This document shows positions 42,069 to 50,967 of a DNA stretch of 53,951 nt, one piece after another. Position numbers and translations under genes: made by a program. The notes below the pieces were generated by a model. It did not search any database and was not told the origin of the DNA. It saw nothing but the letters and a program-made list of their open reading frames with translations. Each line of letters opens with the position of its first letter. The first letter of the stretch is position 1. The DNA comes from CAZFLD01 sp964519835 (GTDB taxonomy: Bacteria; Spirochaetota; Spirochaetia; DSM-27196; CAZFLD01), in the NCBI GenBank assembly GCA_964519835.1, contig CAZFLD010000026.1, forward strand, positions 1 through 53,951, in the 5' to 3' direction.

Positions 42069-43195
42069 GTGATATCGAACAAGCCACAGAGTGTTCTGTG
42101 CCTGGCCGGCTTGCTGCAACAATGACCGCGGTACGATGCTCCACCTACGGCGGACCGGAGGTCCTACGCGTGGCAACGGTGCCCCGACCCTGTCCAAAGG
42201 ACGACGAAGTCCTGGTTCGTGTACACGCCGCGGTCGTGGGTGCCTCAGACACGGCCTTTCGCGCGGGGAAGCCCGCCGTGTCCCGCCTGTTCACCGGCCT
42301 TCGGAGGCCAAAGGCAATTCCCGGGGACGGGTTTGCCGGAGTCGTGGAAGCCGCGGGCGCGCGAGTACGCCGGTTTTGCGTCGGCGATCGTGTGTTTGGG
42401 TCCTCGGTGACAGACTTCGGCGCCCACGCCCAGTACCTCGCAATCCAGGAAGAGGCCGCGATTGCCGTGATGCCTAAGAGCTTCGGCTTCGACGCCGCGG
42501 CGGCACTGATGGACGGCGCCACAACGGCTCTGCACTTTCTCCGCGACCAAGCACACCTTGCCTCCGGCTGCCACGTGCTGGTGAACGGCGCCGCGGGCGC
42601 AGTGGGTTCGGCGGCGGTGCAGCTTGCCGCGATTTTCGGCGCCGAAGTCACGGCCGTGTGTAGCGGCAGAAACGCGGAGCTTGTACGCTCCCTGGGAGCA
42701 AGCCACGTCATCGACCGGCAGAAAAGCGGCTTCACTGCCACATCGGGCGCTTCAGCGGTCGACGGCCGCTACGATGTAGTCTTCGACGCGGTTGGCAAAA
42801 GCAGCTTCGGCAGCTGCAAGCCGGTCTTGGCCGCCGGCGGTCTCTACATGTCCACAGTGCCCTCAGTCGGTATCCTGCTCCGCACATTAGCCGGCAAGCT
42901 GACGCGACGGCACGCCGCCGCCCGCAGCCGTTCCCACAAAACGCCCGGCACCGTCAACAGCCGCGCCGGTTGCCCCCGCGGCACAAGCTCGTCGTGCGGA
43001 AAGCGTGCCCTGTTTGCGGCGGCGGGCCTCAAGCAAAACGCGGGCGACCTGGAGTACCTCACCGGGCTTGCCGACGCGGGCCGGCTCCAAGCGGTAATCG
43101 ACCAGACCTACCCTCTTGCCAAGATCGCCGCAGCCCACGAGTACGTCGAACAGGGGCACAAGACAGGAAGTGTTGTGCTTCAGATGCCGACCTAA
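42065..43195 (+). CDS. NAD(P)H:quinone oxidoreductase-like protein (medium-chain dehydrogenase superfamily)
   Basis: This is a 376-residue MDR protein without the catalytic zinc pattern. MTAVRCSTYGGPEVLRV is the typical N-terminus; PGDGFAGVVEAAG and VLVNGAAGAVGSAAVQLA are the catalytic-domain and nucleotide-binding signatures. The end is LAKIAAAHEYVEQGHKTGSVVL. A Arg/Ser/Thr-rich insertion (about 42895-43015) sits where the family has a simple loop. It is translationally coupled to the XRE regulator, so the three genes form one operon, probably for a stress or electrophile response. Confidence 0.88.
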   Translation: MSDIEQATECSVPGRLAATMTAVRCSTYGGPEVLRVATVPRPCPKDDEVLVRVHAAVVGASDTAFRAGKPAVSRLFTGLRRPKAIPGDGFAGVVEAAGARVRRFCVGDRVFGSSVTDFGAHAQYLAIQEEAAIAVMPKSFGFDAAAALMDGATTALHFLRDQAHLASGCHVLVNGAAGAVGSAAVQLAAIFGAEVTAVCSGRNAELVRSLGASHVIDRQKSGFTATSGASAVDGRYDVVFDAVGKSSFGSCKPVLAAGGLYMSTVPSVGILLRTLAGKLTRRHAAARSRSHKTPGTVNSRAGCPRGTSSSCGKRALFAAAGLKQNAGDLEYLTGLADAGRLQAVIDQTYPLAKIAAAHEYVEQGHKTGSVVLQMPT

Positions 43196-43266
43196 TGCGT
43201 AGAGCGGCGACGCGGTTGAAGGGTCAGGCACTACAGTGCACTAACACCGCGGCCGCCGCCACGGGT

Positions 43267-43297
43267 GAGGCGGATACCACTTGGCTTTATCCGCTTC
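43267..43297 (+). terminator. 10-bp hairpin between quinone reductase and chemoreceptor genes
   Basis: GAGGCGGATA (43267-43276) pairs with TATCCGCTTC (43288-43297) with one G-U pair and an 11-base loop. It lies 72 bases after the quinone reductase stop and 20 before the chemoreceptor start. There is no T-tract, so it may be a weak terminator or an mRNA-stability structure. Confidence 0.4.
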
Positions 43298-43317
43298 CCC
43301 GCGTACCCTAAATGTAG

Positions 43318-45108
43318 ATGAAAAGACGGCCTTCAATTAACGTGGTCTCGGCCATTACCCTCGGATTGATCATAGCGGCATTCTTCGGGCTGGGGATCGC
43401 ACAGTACATCAACCTGGTTCGTATTGATGAGCGAGTTCGCGATTTCGATGTTCTCGCCCACCAACGGGTCAAGGCTTTCGGCGCGGTGGAACAAGCTCTC
43501 GGTTTTGACGGGCTGAGCTACCATCTGCAGGACTACGCGCTTTTCGGCGACAGAAGCTCTCTTGCGGCAGCACGTGAGGCCGCAGATAAATTCACAATCG
43601 CCGTAGACGGGTTTGCCGGTATTATTGGCCTCTCCGAGGATGACAACAGAGATTTGTCCGCCCTCGAGAGCGCCGTTGGCCCTTTGTTGAGCATAGTGGT
43701 GGGCCCCGCTGCGCGGGAGGAAGTGATCCACGCACTCGAGCAAGCAGACGGGGAGGCGGCGATGGATGCCCTGGACTCGCTGCGTGGTCGCACGGAGGCG
43801 AACGCCGGTGCGTCCCTCGAGGCCATCTTCGACGCAATCTTTCGGGCGTTCTTGACCTTTGTGATAGCGGCCGGCGCAACACTGGTCGTCATCATTCTGC
43901 TGTTTCTTGCCTTTTTTAGGATGCAACGTGGACGTGCCGGCATGATGGTAGACCTTAGCACGCGCCTTGCAGAGGGAGATCTCTGCGCCGGTGTAGATTT
44001 CGCGGCAAGAGACGATTTCGGACGGATGGCGGAAAACTTCAACAACGCCGTTACCTCCATGCGTGACGGTGTCAACTCGGCAAAGTCCGCCGTAGCTTCG
44101 ACGGAGGAAACGGGCACACGACTCTCTGCCAATATCGAGGCAACCCTCGCCTCCACCTCCGACATCGCCCAGGCATCCGTGTCCATGAAAGACGAGATCG
44201 AGTCCCTCAACAACGAGGTGTCCCAGGCCTCCTCGGCGGTAGAAGAAATCGCCGCGAACATACGCAGCATCGTAGACCGCCTTGGTCACCACTCTACGGC
44301 GGTGGCCGATACCTCTTCAGCGGTCGAAGAAATCACGGCATCCATCGACTCGGTCGCAAAAATCGCGAGCGATCGATCCGAGTCGGTCACCAAGCTTTCC
44401 GGGGTCATCTCCACCGGCGCCGATCTCTCACAGAGCACACAACAGATCATGGAAGAGATCGCGGGACGCATCGACGGTATGCTCGAGCTTATCCAGGTGA
44501 TCAACGGCATCACCGAGCAGACGAGCCTCCTGTCGATGAATGCCGCCATCGAGGCCGCGCACGCAGGCGAGTATGGGCGGGGGTTTGCGGTGGTGGCCTC
44601 GGAGATCCAGAAGCTCTCCGAGTCAACGGCGGAGAATGCGGCAACCATATCGAGCACGTTGAACGATTTGGTCGAGCAAATCGGTAGGGCGCAAAAGGCA
44701 TCGGAGGACGGGGGGCAAACCTTCGAACGAATTCTCGTCGAGATGAACGAGGTGAAATCCGCCTTTGGCGAGATCAACAGCAGCACGCGCGAGTTGGCCA
44801 CCGGCGGCCGCGAGATGCTCAAATCGACGGAAGCCCTTCGCGAAATATCTGATCAGATCAAGGCCGGCTCAGAGGAGATGAGTGCCGGCGCGGAGGACAT
44901 CGGGCGAGCCCTCGTGGGCCTAAACGAAATCTCGCGGCAAAACCGCGACAGGATTGAAGAGGTGGCCACCGGTGTCTCGGACATCGACAAATCCGTGGCG
45001 GAAATGGCTAAGATGATTCGCGAAAACAGCAAGTCCGTTGCCGCACTCGTGGCGGCGATGGATCAGTTCAACACAGACGGGTCGGCAGACACAAGCAGCC
45101 AACCCTAG
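43318..45108 (+). CDS. Methyl-accepting chemotaxis protein
   Basis: This is a 596-residue chemoreceptor. Transmembrane helices lie at about 8-30 and 175-199, enclosing a small all-helical periplasmic domain of about 145 residues. A HAMP linker follows (MVDLSTRLAEGDLCAGVDFAARDDFG). The cytoplasmic coiled-coil has its signalling tip at EQTSLLSMNAAIEAAHAGEYGRGF, which contacts CheA/CheW. Methylation-type Glu/Gln pairs are frequent in the flanking helices. The residues SLLSMNAAIEAAHAGE are typical for spirochaete-like receptors. No chemotaxis partners are nearby. Confidence 0.94.
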   Translation: MKRRPSINVVSAITLGLIIAAFFGLGIAQYINLVRIDERVRDFDVLAHQRVKAFGAVEQALGFDGLSYHLQDYALFGDRSSLAAAREAADKFTIAVDGFAGIIGLSEDDNRDLSALESAVGPLLSIVVGPAAREEVIHALEQADGEAAMDALDSLRGRTEANAGASLEAIFDAIFRAFLTFVIAAGATLVVIILLFLAFFRMQRGRAGMMVDLSTRLAEGDLCAGVDFAARDDFGRMAENFNNAVTSMRDGVNSAKSAVASTEETGTRLSANIEATLASTSDIAQASVSMKDEIESLNNEVSQASSAVEEIAANIRSIVDRLGHHSTAVADTSSAVEEITASIDSVAKIASDRSESVTKLSGVISTGADLSQSTQQIMEEIAGRIDGMLELIQVINGITEQTSLLSMNAAIEAAHAGEYGRGFAVVASEIQKLSESTAENAATISSTLNDLVEQIGRAQKASEDGGQTFERILVEMNEVKSAFGEINSSTRELATGGREMLKSTEALREISDQIKAGSEEMSAGAEDIGRALVGLNEISRQNRDRIEEVATGVSDIDKSVAEMAKMIRENSKSVAALVAAMDQFNTDGSADTSSQP

Positions 45109-45184
45109 CTTGGAAATTGCGTCGCAAGGTTGAAGCGTTGGCGTGAGCATGGTCGTGAGGCCGGACGCCGGACGCCGTCGACGG

Positions 45185-46714
45185 TCACGTAGGCGTGTGT
45201 CGCACAAACCTCCGCCCGTCCTCACGACACATCGACCACACCGCATTGCGACCGGACGCGGCACAGATCGGTACACTTCCGCCGGGCTCGACCCACTGTC
45301 CCGCCATAGAAAAGCCCTTCAGGCGCCGCAGGTTTTTTTTCATTCCCAACATCATACGGAGCATGGTGCGCTTTGTTAGAAGCCAGCCACAGCTCGAGCC
45401 TTGCCAATTGCCCGTGTACCGCTCATAACTCAAAGGAGTTGCCACGTCGGTCATTTCGATATCCCCGCCAATCCCCGGGTAAATCCAATTGAGCTGCTCG
45501 GTGACCTGGTTTGCAACCTGACTTTGCTCGGTCTTGTACAACGGATTCCCGTAGATTCGCTGCCAGTATCCGTACCGGAGGCGAATCATGACTTCGAGAA
45601 TGGAGTGACCCTCCGGTGCGACGGTCGAATCGTAGCTCAAGTTTTTGACACTCAAGAAATCTCTTTTGTCCGCGGCGATGGTGGGGCGATGCGGCAGCAG
45701 GTGAATGACCCATCCGGGCTCATCCCTCAGGTCACGTTTGACGCCGTAAGAGACTTGGATTTGCGAGTGGGGCTCGAAGGCACGCTTGGGATCGGGCAGA
45801 TCACAGTAGATTCGGCGGTGGCGACGCGAGGCGAACTCACCTGCAAGCATCTCGAACACGGTGGCTCGCCCGTCGGCGGCGGAGATCACGTAGTCGGCGC
45901 GTGGCTCTTCGTCCGTGTACAGACGCACGCCCACGGCGCGGTTTTTCTCCACGAGAATACGCTCCACGCGCTTTTTGTAAAAAACGCGCCCACCGAGATT
46001 GGTAAACCGCGACTCCAGCGCTCGAGCGAGCGCGATAGACCCGCCCTCCGGCACGCCGGCGTTTTTTGTGTGCAGGTAGGCCAACATCGAGACTGCCGCG
46101 AGCATCGGGATCTCACTCCACCCAAAAAGATGAGGAATAGCCACCCGCAGGAAGGGGCTTCGAAATTGCTTTGCAAACTCGGCGGCCGAGATCGTAGCCC
46201 AGCGCAGCGTCTGTCCCGTGTAAGGTAGCATTTCGAGGCCGAGCCTTCCCCAATCGATCGGACCCATCAGGTGCCGCGGTTTCCTCTGCAGCGCCGAGAG
46301 GTCAAAGCGAAGCAGGTGTTTTACACCGTCGCTTAGCCGCTTGATTGGCCGCTCGTCTAAGGGTGAGATCGAAACAAGATGCTCGTACAAACGATCCGGA
46401 TCTGCGTAGGCAATGACGTCGAGGCCGTCCGGGTCCCGGACACGGATAAACTCATCTCGGTGAATAAACCTGAGGGAGTCCAAGATGCCGAGTTCTTCCC
46501 ACAGGTCACTAAACGCCTGGCCACGACCACTCCCGTACAGGTAGCTGAGACAGCCGTCGAAGACATAGTTGCCCCGCTCCCACGACGTGCAGAGCCCGCC
46601 GGGCAGGAAGTGCTGCTCGTAGATGTCCACGTCGTAGCCGTTGACTCGGGCGTAGCACCCCGCCGCCAATCCGGCCACACCTGCCCCAACGATGATGACC
46701 TTTTGCGTTCCCAA
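45185..46714 (-). CDS. NAD(P)/FAD-dependent oxidoreductase of the phytoene desaturase/carotenoid isomerase type
   Basis: This is a 509-residue flavoprotein. VIIVGAGVAGLAAGCYARVNG and YEQHFLPGGLCTSWERG form the N-terminal FAD site of the CrtI/CrtISO/retinol-saturase family. The C-terminal LKGFSMAGQWVEPGGSVPICAASGRN is its second FAD block. The start is TTG 46714 with GGAGG six bases before; a GTG at 46738 is possible. No other carotenoid genes are seen, so desaturation or isomerisation of an isoprenoid or lipid is only a family guess. It is convergent with the chemoreceptor; the 76 bases between hold no clear terminator. Confidence 0.85.
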   Translation of the reverse strand: MGTQKVIIVGAGVAGLAAGCYARVNGYDVDIYEQHFLPGGLCTSWERGNYVFDGCLSYLYGSGRGQAFSDLWEELGILDSLRFIHRDEFIRVRDPDGLDVIAYADPDRLYEHLVSISPLDERPIKRLSDGVKHLLRFDLSALQRKPRHLMGPIDWGRLGLEMLPYTGQTLRWATISAAEFAKQFRSPFLRVAIPHLFGWSEIPMLAAVSMLAYLHTKNAGVPEGGSIALARALESRFTNLGGRVFYKKRVERILVEKNRAVGVRLYTDEEPRADYVISAADGRATVFEMLAGEFASRRHRRIYCDLPDPKRAFEPHSQIQVSYGVKRDLRDEPGWVIHLLPHRPTIAADKRDFLSVKNLSYDSTVAPEGHSILEVMIRLRYGYWQRIYGNPLYKTEQSQVANQVTEQLNWIYPGIGGDIEMTDVATPLSYERYTGNWQGSSCGWLLTKRTMLRMMLGMKKNLRRLKGFSMAGQWVEPGGSVPICAASGRNAVWSMCREDGRRFVRHTPT

Positions 46715-46756
46715 ATGCTGCCTCCGGTATAAGCTCACGCTATCGTATGTTCGTGG

Positions 46757-46782
46757 TTGGGTCCAATGCTTTTTGGGTCCAA
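46757..46782. repeat. Direct repeat TTGGGTCCAA, 16-base spacing
   Basis: TTGGGTCCAA occurs at 46757-46766 and 46773-46782 in the divergent region between the CrtI-like and thioredoxin-like genes. Each unit is itself nearly palindromic. It may be a regulator-binding pair for the divergent genes. Confidence 0.35.
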
Positions 46783-46850
46783 CGGTGTTTCGTGGGTATG
46801 TTCAGGTACGTTGGTTGGCGGGCGGCCCCTTGATTGACTATTCTTACCAC

Positions 46851-47456
46851 ATGCAACTCACTCTAGATTTTTTCGAACAGGGCCTTTTACCTGATGACTA
46901 TGTGCAGAACCTCAAGAATTACCGCAGCTTGGTCAAAGACCTGCGGGCGGAAGCCGAGGCAAGCCCCGAGCTGGTAGATCGCCTAAAAACCGCGGCCGCC
47001 GGTTATGCCGGACCGGTGCGGGCAACCATGGCGACCGAGGACTGGTGTGGCGACGCGGCGTTGAATCTACCGATTCTCGACGACCTCTTTGCCAAGGCGG
47101 ACGTCCCGTTTCGCATTTTTCGCGGCTCCGAGCACGAGAATTTCCGCGCCTTTTACAACGATCGTGGCCTGGAACACATTCCTCGCGTCTCGCTCTGGGA
47201 CGGCAACGGGAACGAAATCGGCGTATTTGTCGAGCGCCCGCAGGCGATTGGTCCGAAGGTTGACGGCTGGAAAGACCAACGACCACAGTTCTACGACCTC
47301 TACAAGCGCAAGGACCAAGACAAAGAGACGGCCAAAGCTTGGGTTTCCATCTACATGGAGCTACTAAACACATCGGCCGAGTGGTACAAAAACGGAATGT
47401 GGGAGGAGACCCAACGTGAGATCGTCGAAATTGTCGAGGGCACGTCGCGGACATAG
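46851..47456 (+). CDS. Thioredoxin-fold protein (Thioredoxin_9-like)
   Basis: This is a 201-residue protein from ATG 46851. ATEDWCGDAALNLPIL holds a single cysteine (C66) in the redox position, followed by DVPFRIFRGSEHE and HIPRVSLWDGNGNEIG, matching the Thioredoxin_9 family. It lacks a second active-site cysteine and a signal peptide, so a monothiol or non-redox role in the cytoplasm is likely. The last 41 bases overlap the following gene. Confidence 0.8.
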   Translation: MQLTLDFFEQGLLPDDYVQNLKNYRSLVKDLRAEAEASPELVDRLKTAAAGYAGPVRATMATEDWCGDAALNLPILDDLFAKADVPFRIFRGSEHENFRAFYNDRGLEHIPRVSLWDGNGNEIGVFVERPQAIGPKVDGWKDQRPQFYDLYKRKDQDKETAKAWVSIYMELLNTSAEWYKNGMWEETQREIVEIVEGTSRT

Positions 47457-48114
47457 ACCGTATGCGATTGCCCTCGCGTGCGTCCTTGGTCTTGCGGCCG
47501 CGGGGGCGCCTCCCGTCGCAGCAGACGTGACGCCCGGACAGGTACGGACCCACACTCGATTCTTGGAGCGCTACTATCGGGAAACCGTTTCACCGATGGT
47601 TGCCGAGGACGGCGGTGCGCGCGACGCCATAACCGTATTGGCGGTGATGAGCAATGCATCCGCCGACATGTCGGAGCGTCTTCTTCGAGACATCGGCATT
47701 CGAATGGGACCACTTCTTCCTGACGCCGCCGTTCAGTTTGTAACAGTCGTCGAGCTCACGTGGGTCCCCGGTCTGCTCCGCTGGCTTGCAGACGCCGAGA
47801 TCCGTCGCAAACACGACGACACTGCCGCCTTTTATCGACGGTACTACGCGGACATCGACGCTTTTTCGGGACGGCCGCGCGCCCTCTCCAGATACATCGA
47901 CCGCACGATTTTTGTGTATCCCGAGTACGAGGGGCGTTTGCCCACGGGCCTACGTCAGGCCGTGGAAAGCGGTTGTTTTATCGTGATACTCGACTCCGAC
48001 GGACGCGCCCGGTTTTCCGACCTCGCCACCGCCACGGAGAGCGCCACGACCATTTTTGGCGAGATACAAGAGGCCCTGAGAGCCGAGCACGAAGCCACCG
48101 GACAGCGCGGATGA
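47416..48114 (+). CDS. Secreted protein of unknown function
   Basis: This is a 232-residue protein beginning at GTG 47416 with GGAGGAG upstream, overlapping the thioredoxin-like gene by 41 bases. The N-terminus has a basic region and a hydrophobic core (YAIALACVLGLAAAGAPPVAA), a Sec signal peptide. The mature part is mostly helical and ends with CFIVILDSDGRARFSDLATA, which resembles the last strands of thioredoxin-like proteins. The family is not recognised. The overlap suggests a functional link with the preceding thioredoxin-fold protein. Confidence 0.65.
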   Translation: MRSSKLSRARRGHRPYAIALACVLGLAAAGAPPVAADVTPGQVRTHTRFLERYYRETVSPMVAEDGGARDAITVLAVMSNASADMSERLLRDIGIRMGPLLPDAAVQFVTVVELTWVPGLLRWLADAEIRRKHDDTAAFYRRYYADIDAFSGRPRALSRYIDRTIFVYPEYEGRLPTGLRQAVESGCFIVILDSDGRARFSDLATATESATTIFGEIQEALRAEHEATGQRG

Positions 48115-48141
48115 TCCGGAGAAACACAACAGGATACCAAC

Positions 48142-49407
48142 ATGACAAACGAGCAGTACTACGCCAAGCTCTCCCAGGTGGTTGTGGGCATCGGACTCAA
48201 CATCCAGGAAGGCCAAGAGCTTTTAGTCCAGAGCCCCGTCGCATCGGCCGAGTTTGTGCCGTATGTGGCCCATGAGGCCTACCGCGCCGGCGCCCGTCAC
48301 GTCACGGCACTCTATGCAGACGGTAGAGTCGTTCGAGAGAAAATCGAATCGGCGCCGGACGCCCACGTAGACTACGAGCCGGCCGCCCTCCACGACGAAG
48401 CGGAACGGATCGGGAGAGACGGCGGCGCGGTGCTGATCCTGCACGGTGAAGACCCGGCGGTGTTGGAGGGCGTGCCAATCAAACGACGTTCCAGGTATCT
48501 CAAGGCCGTCGGCCGACGAGCCCACGCCGGACGGGACCGACGCATGCGGGATGCGCATCCCTGGGTGGTCGTCGCCGTGCCGACTCCTGCTTGGGCGGCG
48601 CGGGTCTTCCCGGAGCTACCCTCGGAAGAGGCGCTGGAGCGACTGCGAACGGCAACGGCGGTTGCCTGCCGCCTGGACCAACCCGATCCCGTCGCGGCGT
48701 GGAACGACCACTGCGCCGCCCTCGAAGGCCTCTCGGCCTGGCTCGACAAACAGCAGTTCGACCATCTCGAGTACACCGGCCCCGGCATCGACCTACGCAT
48801 CGGACTGCCGGCCAACCACAGGTGGATCGGCCCGGCAACCCGGAGCGAAAACGGCATCACGTTTGTCGCCAACATGCCGACCGACGAGGTCTTCACCGCA
48901 CCCGATCGCGCAACGGTCGAGGGCAAGCTCCGTTCGAGCCGTCCGATCGTCTACCAGGGCTCCTTTGTGGGAGTCGTGGAAATGACGGTGGAGTCGGGTC
49001 GGATCATCAAGGCAACAGCCGAGAAAAACCAATCCGTGTTGGAAGATGCCTTGGACCGGGACAAAAACGCCCGATACTTCGGCGAGGTTGCGCTGGTTAG
49101 CGAGGATGCACCCGTCGCGAGGCAGGGTCTCACCTTCTTCGACGGACTCTATGACGAAAACGCCGGCTGTCACCTTGCCTTTGGCGCGGCCTACCCAACC
49201 TGCCTTCAAGGCGGCGATTCGATGTCGAGTGAGGAGCGTCTCGTCGCCGGACTCAACGACAGCCTGCAGCACCTGGATTTTACGATCGGTTCGGGCGAGC
49301 TCGACGTCACCGCCTACGACCGTGACGGGAAGGCGGTACCTATCCTCGTGTCCGGTCGTTGGTCGGAGGCCGCGCAGGAAGCGCGGCAAGCGGGCCGAGG
49401 CACCTAA
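48142..49407 (+). CDS. M29 family metallo-aminopeptidase
   Basis: This is a 421-residue thermophilic-type aminopeptidase (AmpS/PepS/aminopeptidase T family). VVGIGLNIQEGQELLVQSPV is the N-terminal mark. FVANMPTDEVFTAPDRATVEG carries a metal-binding glutamate, ATAEKNQSVLE and NAGCHLAFG further ligands, and GELDVTAYDRDG the C-terminus. It removes N-terminal amino acids from peptides in the cytoplasm using two metal ions. It follows the secreted unknown by 27 bases, so it may be co-transcribed. Confidence 0.92.
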   Translation: MTNEQYYAKLSQVVVGIGLNIQEGQELLVQSPVASAEFVPYVAHEAYRAGARHVTALYADGRVVREKIESAPDAHVDYEPAALHDEAERIGRDGGAVLILHGEDPAVLEGVPIKRRSRYLKAVGRRAHAGRDRRMRDAHPWVVVAVPTPAWAARVFPELPSEEALERLRTATAVACRLDQPDPVAAWNDHCAALEGLSAWLDKQQFDHLEYTGPGIDLRIGLPANHRWIGPATRSENGITFVANMPTDEVFTAPDRATVEGKLRSSRPIVYQGSFVGVVEMTVESGRIIKATAEKNQSVLEDALDRDKNARYFGEVALVSEDAPVARQGLTFFDGLYDENAGCHLAFGAAYPTCLQGGDSMSSEERLVAGLNDSLQHLDFTIGSGELDVTAYDRDGKAVPILVSGRWSEAAQEARQAGRGT

Positions 49408-49428
49408 CGCCGCACCGGCCTGCCCGCC

Positions 49429-50967
49429 CTATCCCGTCGCGGCGCTTACCACCTCGGCGTATTCGCGGTGTAGGTAGGTCTCGGCCGCCTCCACAATCGC
49501 CAAGTTGGTGTCCACGAGATGTTTCTTTTTGAGAGCGTGGGGAATAATCTCTTTGATACGCTGCACGGCGGGAAAGCCGGCCGCTGTTGCGTAAGCAACA
49601 AGCATTGCAACGTTTGCCGCGCCGATAAAGCCGTGGTCCTTGGCGATGTCACTCGCGGGGATGGCAATCTCGGTCACGTCGGTTCGGCCGGAAGAGCTCT
49701 GCACGATGGACGAGTTTCGAACGATAATGCCGCCCGGCACCACTGTTTTGGCAAAGGCTTCGAGCGAGGGTCCGTTTAGCGCCAAGAGCGCCGTCGGCTT
49801 GTCCACCACGGGTGAGCCGATCGACTCGCCGCTTATGATCACGCCCGCATTGGCCGTACCGCCGCGCATCTCCGGCCCGTACGAGGGTAGCCACGTGGCG
49901 TTTAGGCCCGAGGCGATGGCGCAGTTGGCCAAGAGCACGCCGGCCGACAGAACGCCCTGCCCACCAAAGCCCGCAATCTTCACCGCCTGCGTCGCGACCG
50001 GGCCCTCAACCGGAACCAGCTCGAGGTCATGCTCGGCGGATAGGAGCTTGACAAGCTCGGCGTCATCCATAACCGCGGCATCGCCGACGAGCGTCGGCTC
50101 CCCGGGTGTCGCGCGCGCCGGGCCGGCGGTGGCGCCTCCCGACGTTGCGGTGGCCGTCGCGACGTTTGCATCTTCGACATCGTCCGGGTCGCTGCACTCA
50201 GCTTCCTGGACGCGATCCACAAAGAGGCCGAGTGGGAATACCGGCTCGAGCACGTCGCGAATCCAGTCGCGGGCCTCACGGGGTGTTTTTTTCCAGTTGA
50301 TCGGACAGGGTGAGAGAATCTCCACAAACGAGAAGCCGACGCCGTCGATTTGGTTCTGCAGGCCCTTACGGACCGCGCGGCGAGCTCGGGCGGTTCTTTT
50401 GCCGTCGGCCAAGGACACACGCTCCACGTATGCGGCCGCGGGAATAGCGGAGATGATCTCCGCCATACCGAGCGGGCCACCGTCACGGTGCTTGTCGCGG
50501 CCGAAGGGGGTGGTTGCGGTGCGCTGCCCTATGAGGGTCGTAGGAGCCATCTGACCACCGGTCATGCCGTAGATGGCGTTGTTCACAAAGTAGACGGTGA
50601 TGTTCTCGCCACGATTGGCGGCGTGAATGATCTCGGCTGTGCCGATGCCCGCCAGGTCACCGTCGCCTTGGTAGCTGATGATAATCGAGTCCGCGTTGAC
50701 ACGCCGTAGGGCCGAAGCCACCGCCGGGGCACGACCGTGGGCGCACTGCACGTTTCCGGTGTCGAAGTAGTAGTAGGCGAACACACTGCAGCCCACGGGA
50801 CTCATAAAGATCACCCGGTCTTGGACATCAAAGTCGTCTATAGCCTCGGCGATAAGTTTGTGGACGTTGCCGTGGCCGCAACCGGGGCAGTAGTGGGTCG
50901 CCTCAGTTCCCGGCGCCTTGCGGTCGAAGGTCGGATAGAAACTCTTGGGCTTTTGATAGGCAATCAT
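49429..50967 (-). CDS. 2-oxoacid:ferredoxin oxidoreductase, beta-gamma fusion (Vor type)
   Basis: This is a 512-residue fusion. Residues 1 to about 260 are the thiamine-diphosphate beta subunit: HYCPGCGHGNVHK, ISYQGDGDLAGIGTAEIIHAANRG and VNNAIYGMTGGQMAPTT. After an Ala/Thr/Gly-rich linker (about 50040-50215) comes the gamma subunit: AVKIAGFGGQGVLSAGVLLA, WLPSYGPEMRGGTANAGVIIS. Together with the alpha and ferredoxin subunits it oxidatively decarboxylates a 2-oxoacid (branched-chain or 2-oxoglutarate) to acyl-CoA and reduces ferredoxin. The start overlaps the alpha-subunit stop (ATGA). The enzyme class is usually oxygen-sensitive. Confidence 0.92.
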   Translation of the reverse strand: MIAYQKPKSFYPTFDRKAPGTEATHYCPGCGHGNVHKLIAEAIDDFDVQDRVIFMSPVGCSVFAYYYFDTGNVQCAHGRAPAVASALRRVNADSIIISYQGDGDLAGIGTAEIIHAANRGENITVYFVNNAIYGMTGGQMAPTTLIGQRTATTPFGRDKHRDGGPLGMAEIISAIPAAAYVERVSLADGKRTARARRAVRKGLQNQIDGVGFSFVEILSPCPINWKKTPREARDWIRDVLEPVFPLGLFVDRVQEAECSDPDDVEDANVATATATSGGATAGPARATPGEPTLVGDAAVMDDAELVKLLSAEHDLELVPVEGPVATQAVKIAGFGGQGVLSAGVLLANCAIASGLNATWLPSYGPEMRGGTANAGVIISGESIGSPVVDKPTALLALNGPSLEAFAKTVVPGGIIVRNSSIVQSSSGRTDVTEIAIPASDIAKDHGFIGAANVAMLVAYATAAGFPAVQRIKEIIPHALKKKHLVDTNLAIVEAAETYLHREYAEVVSAATG

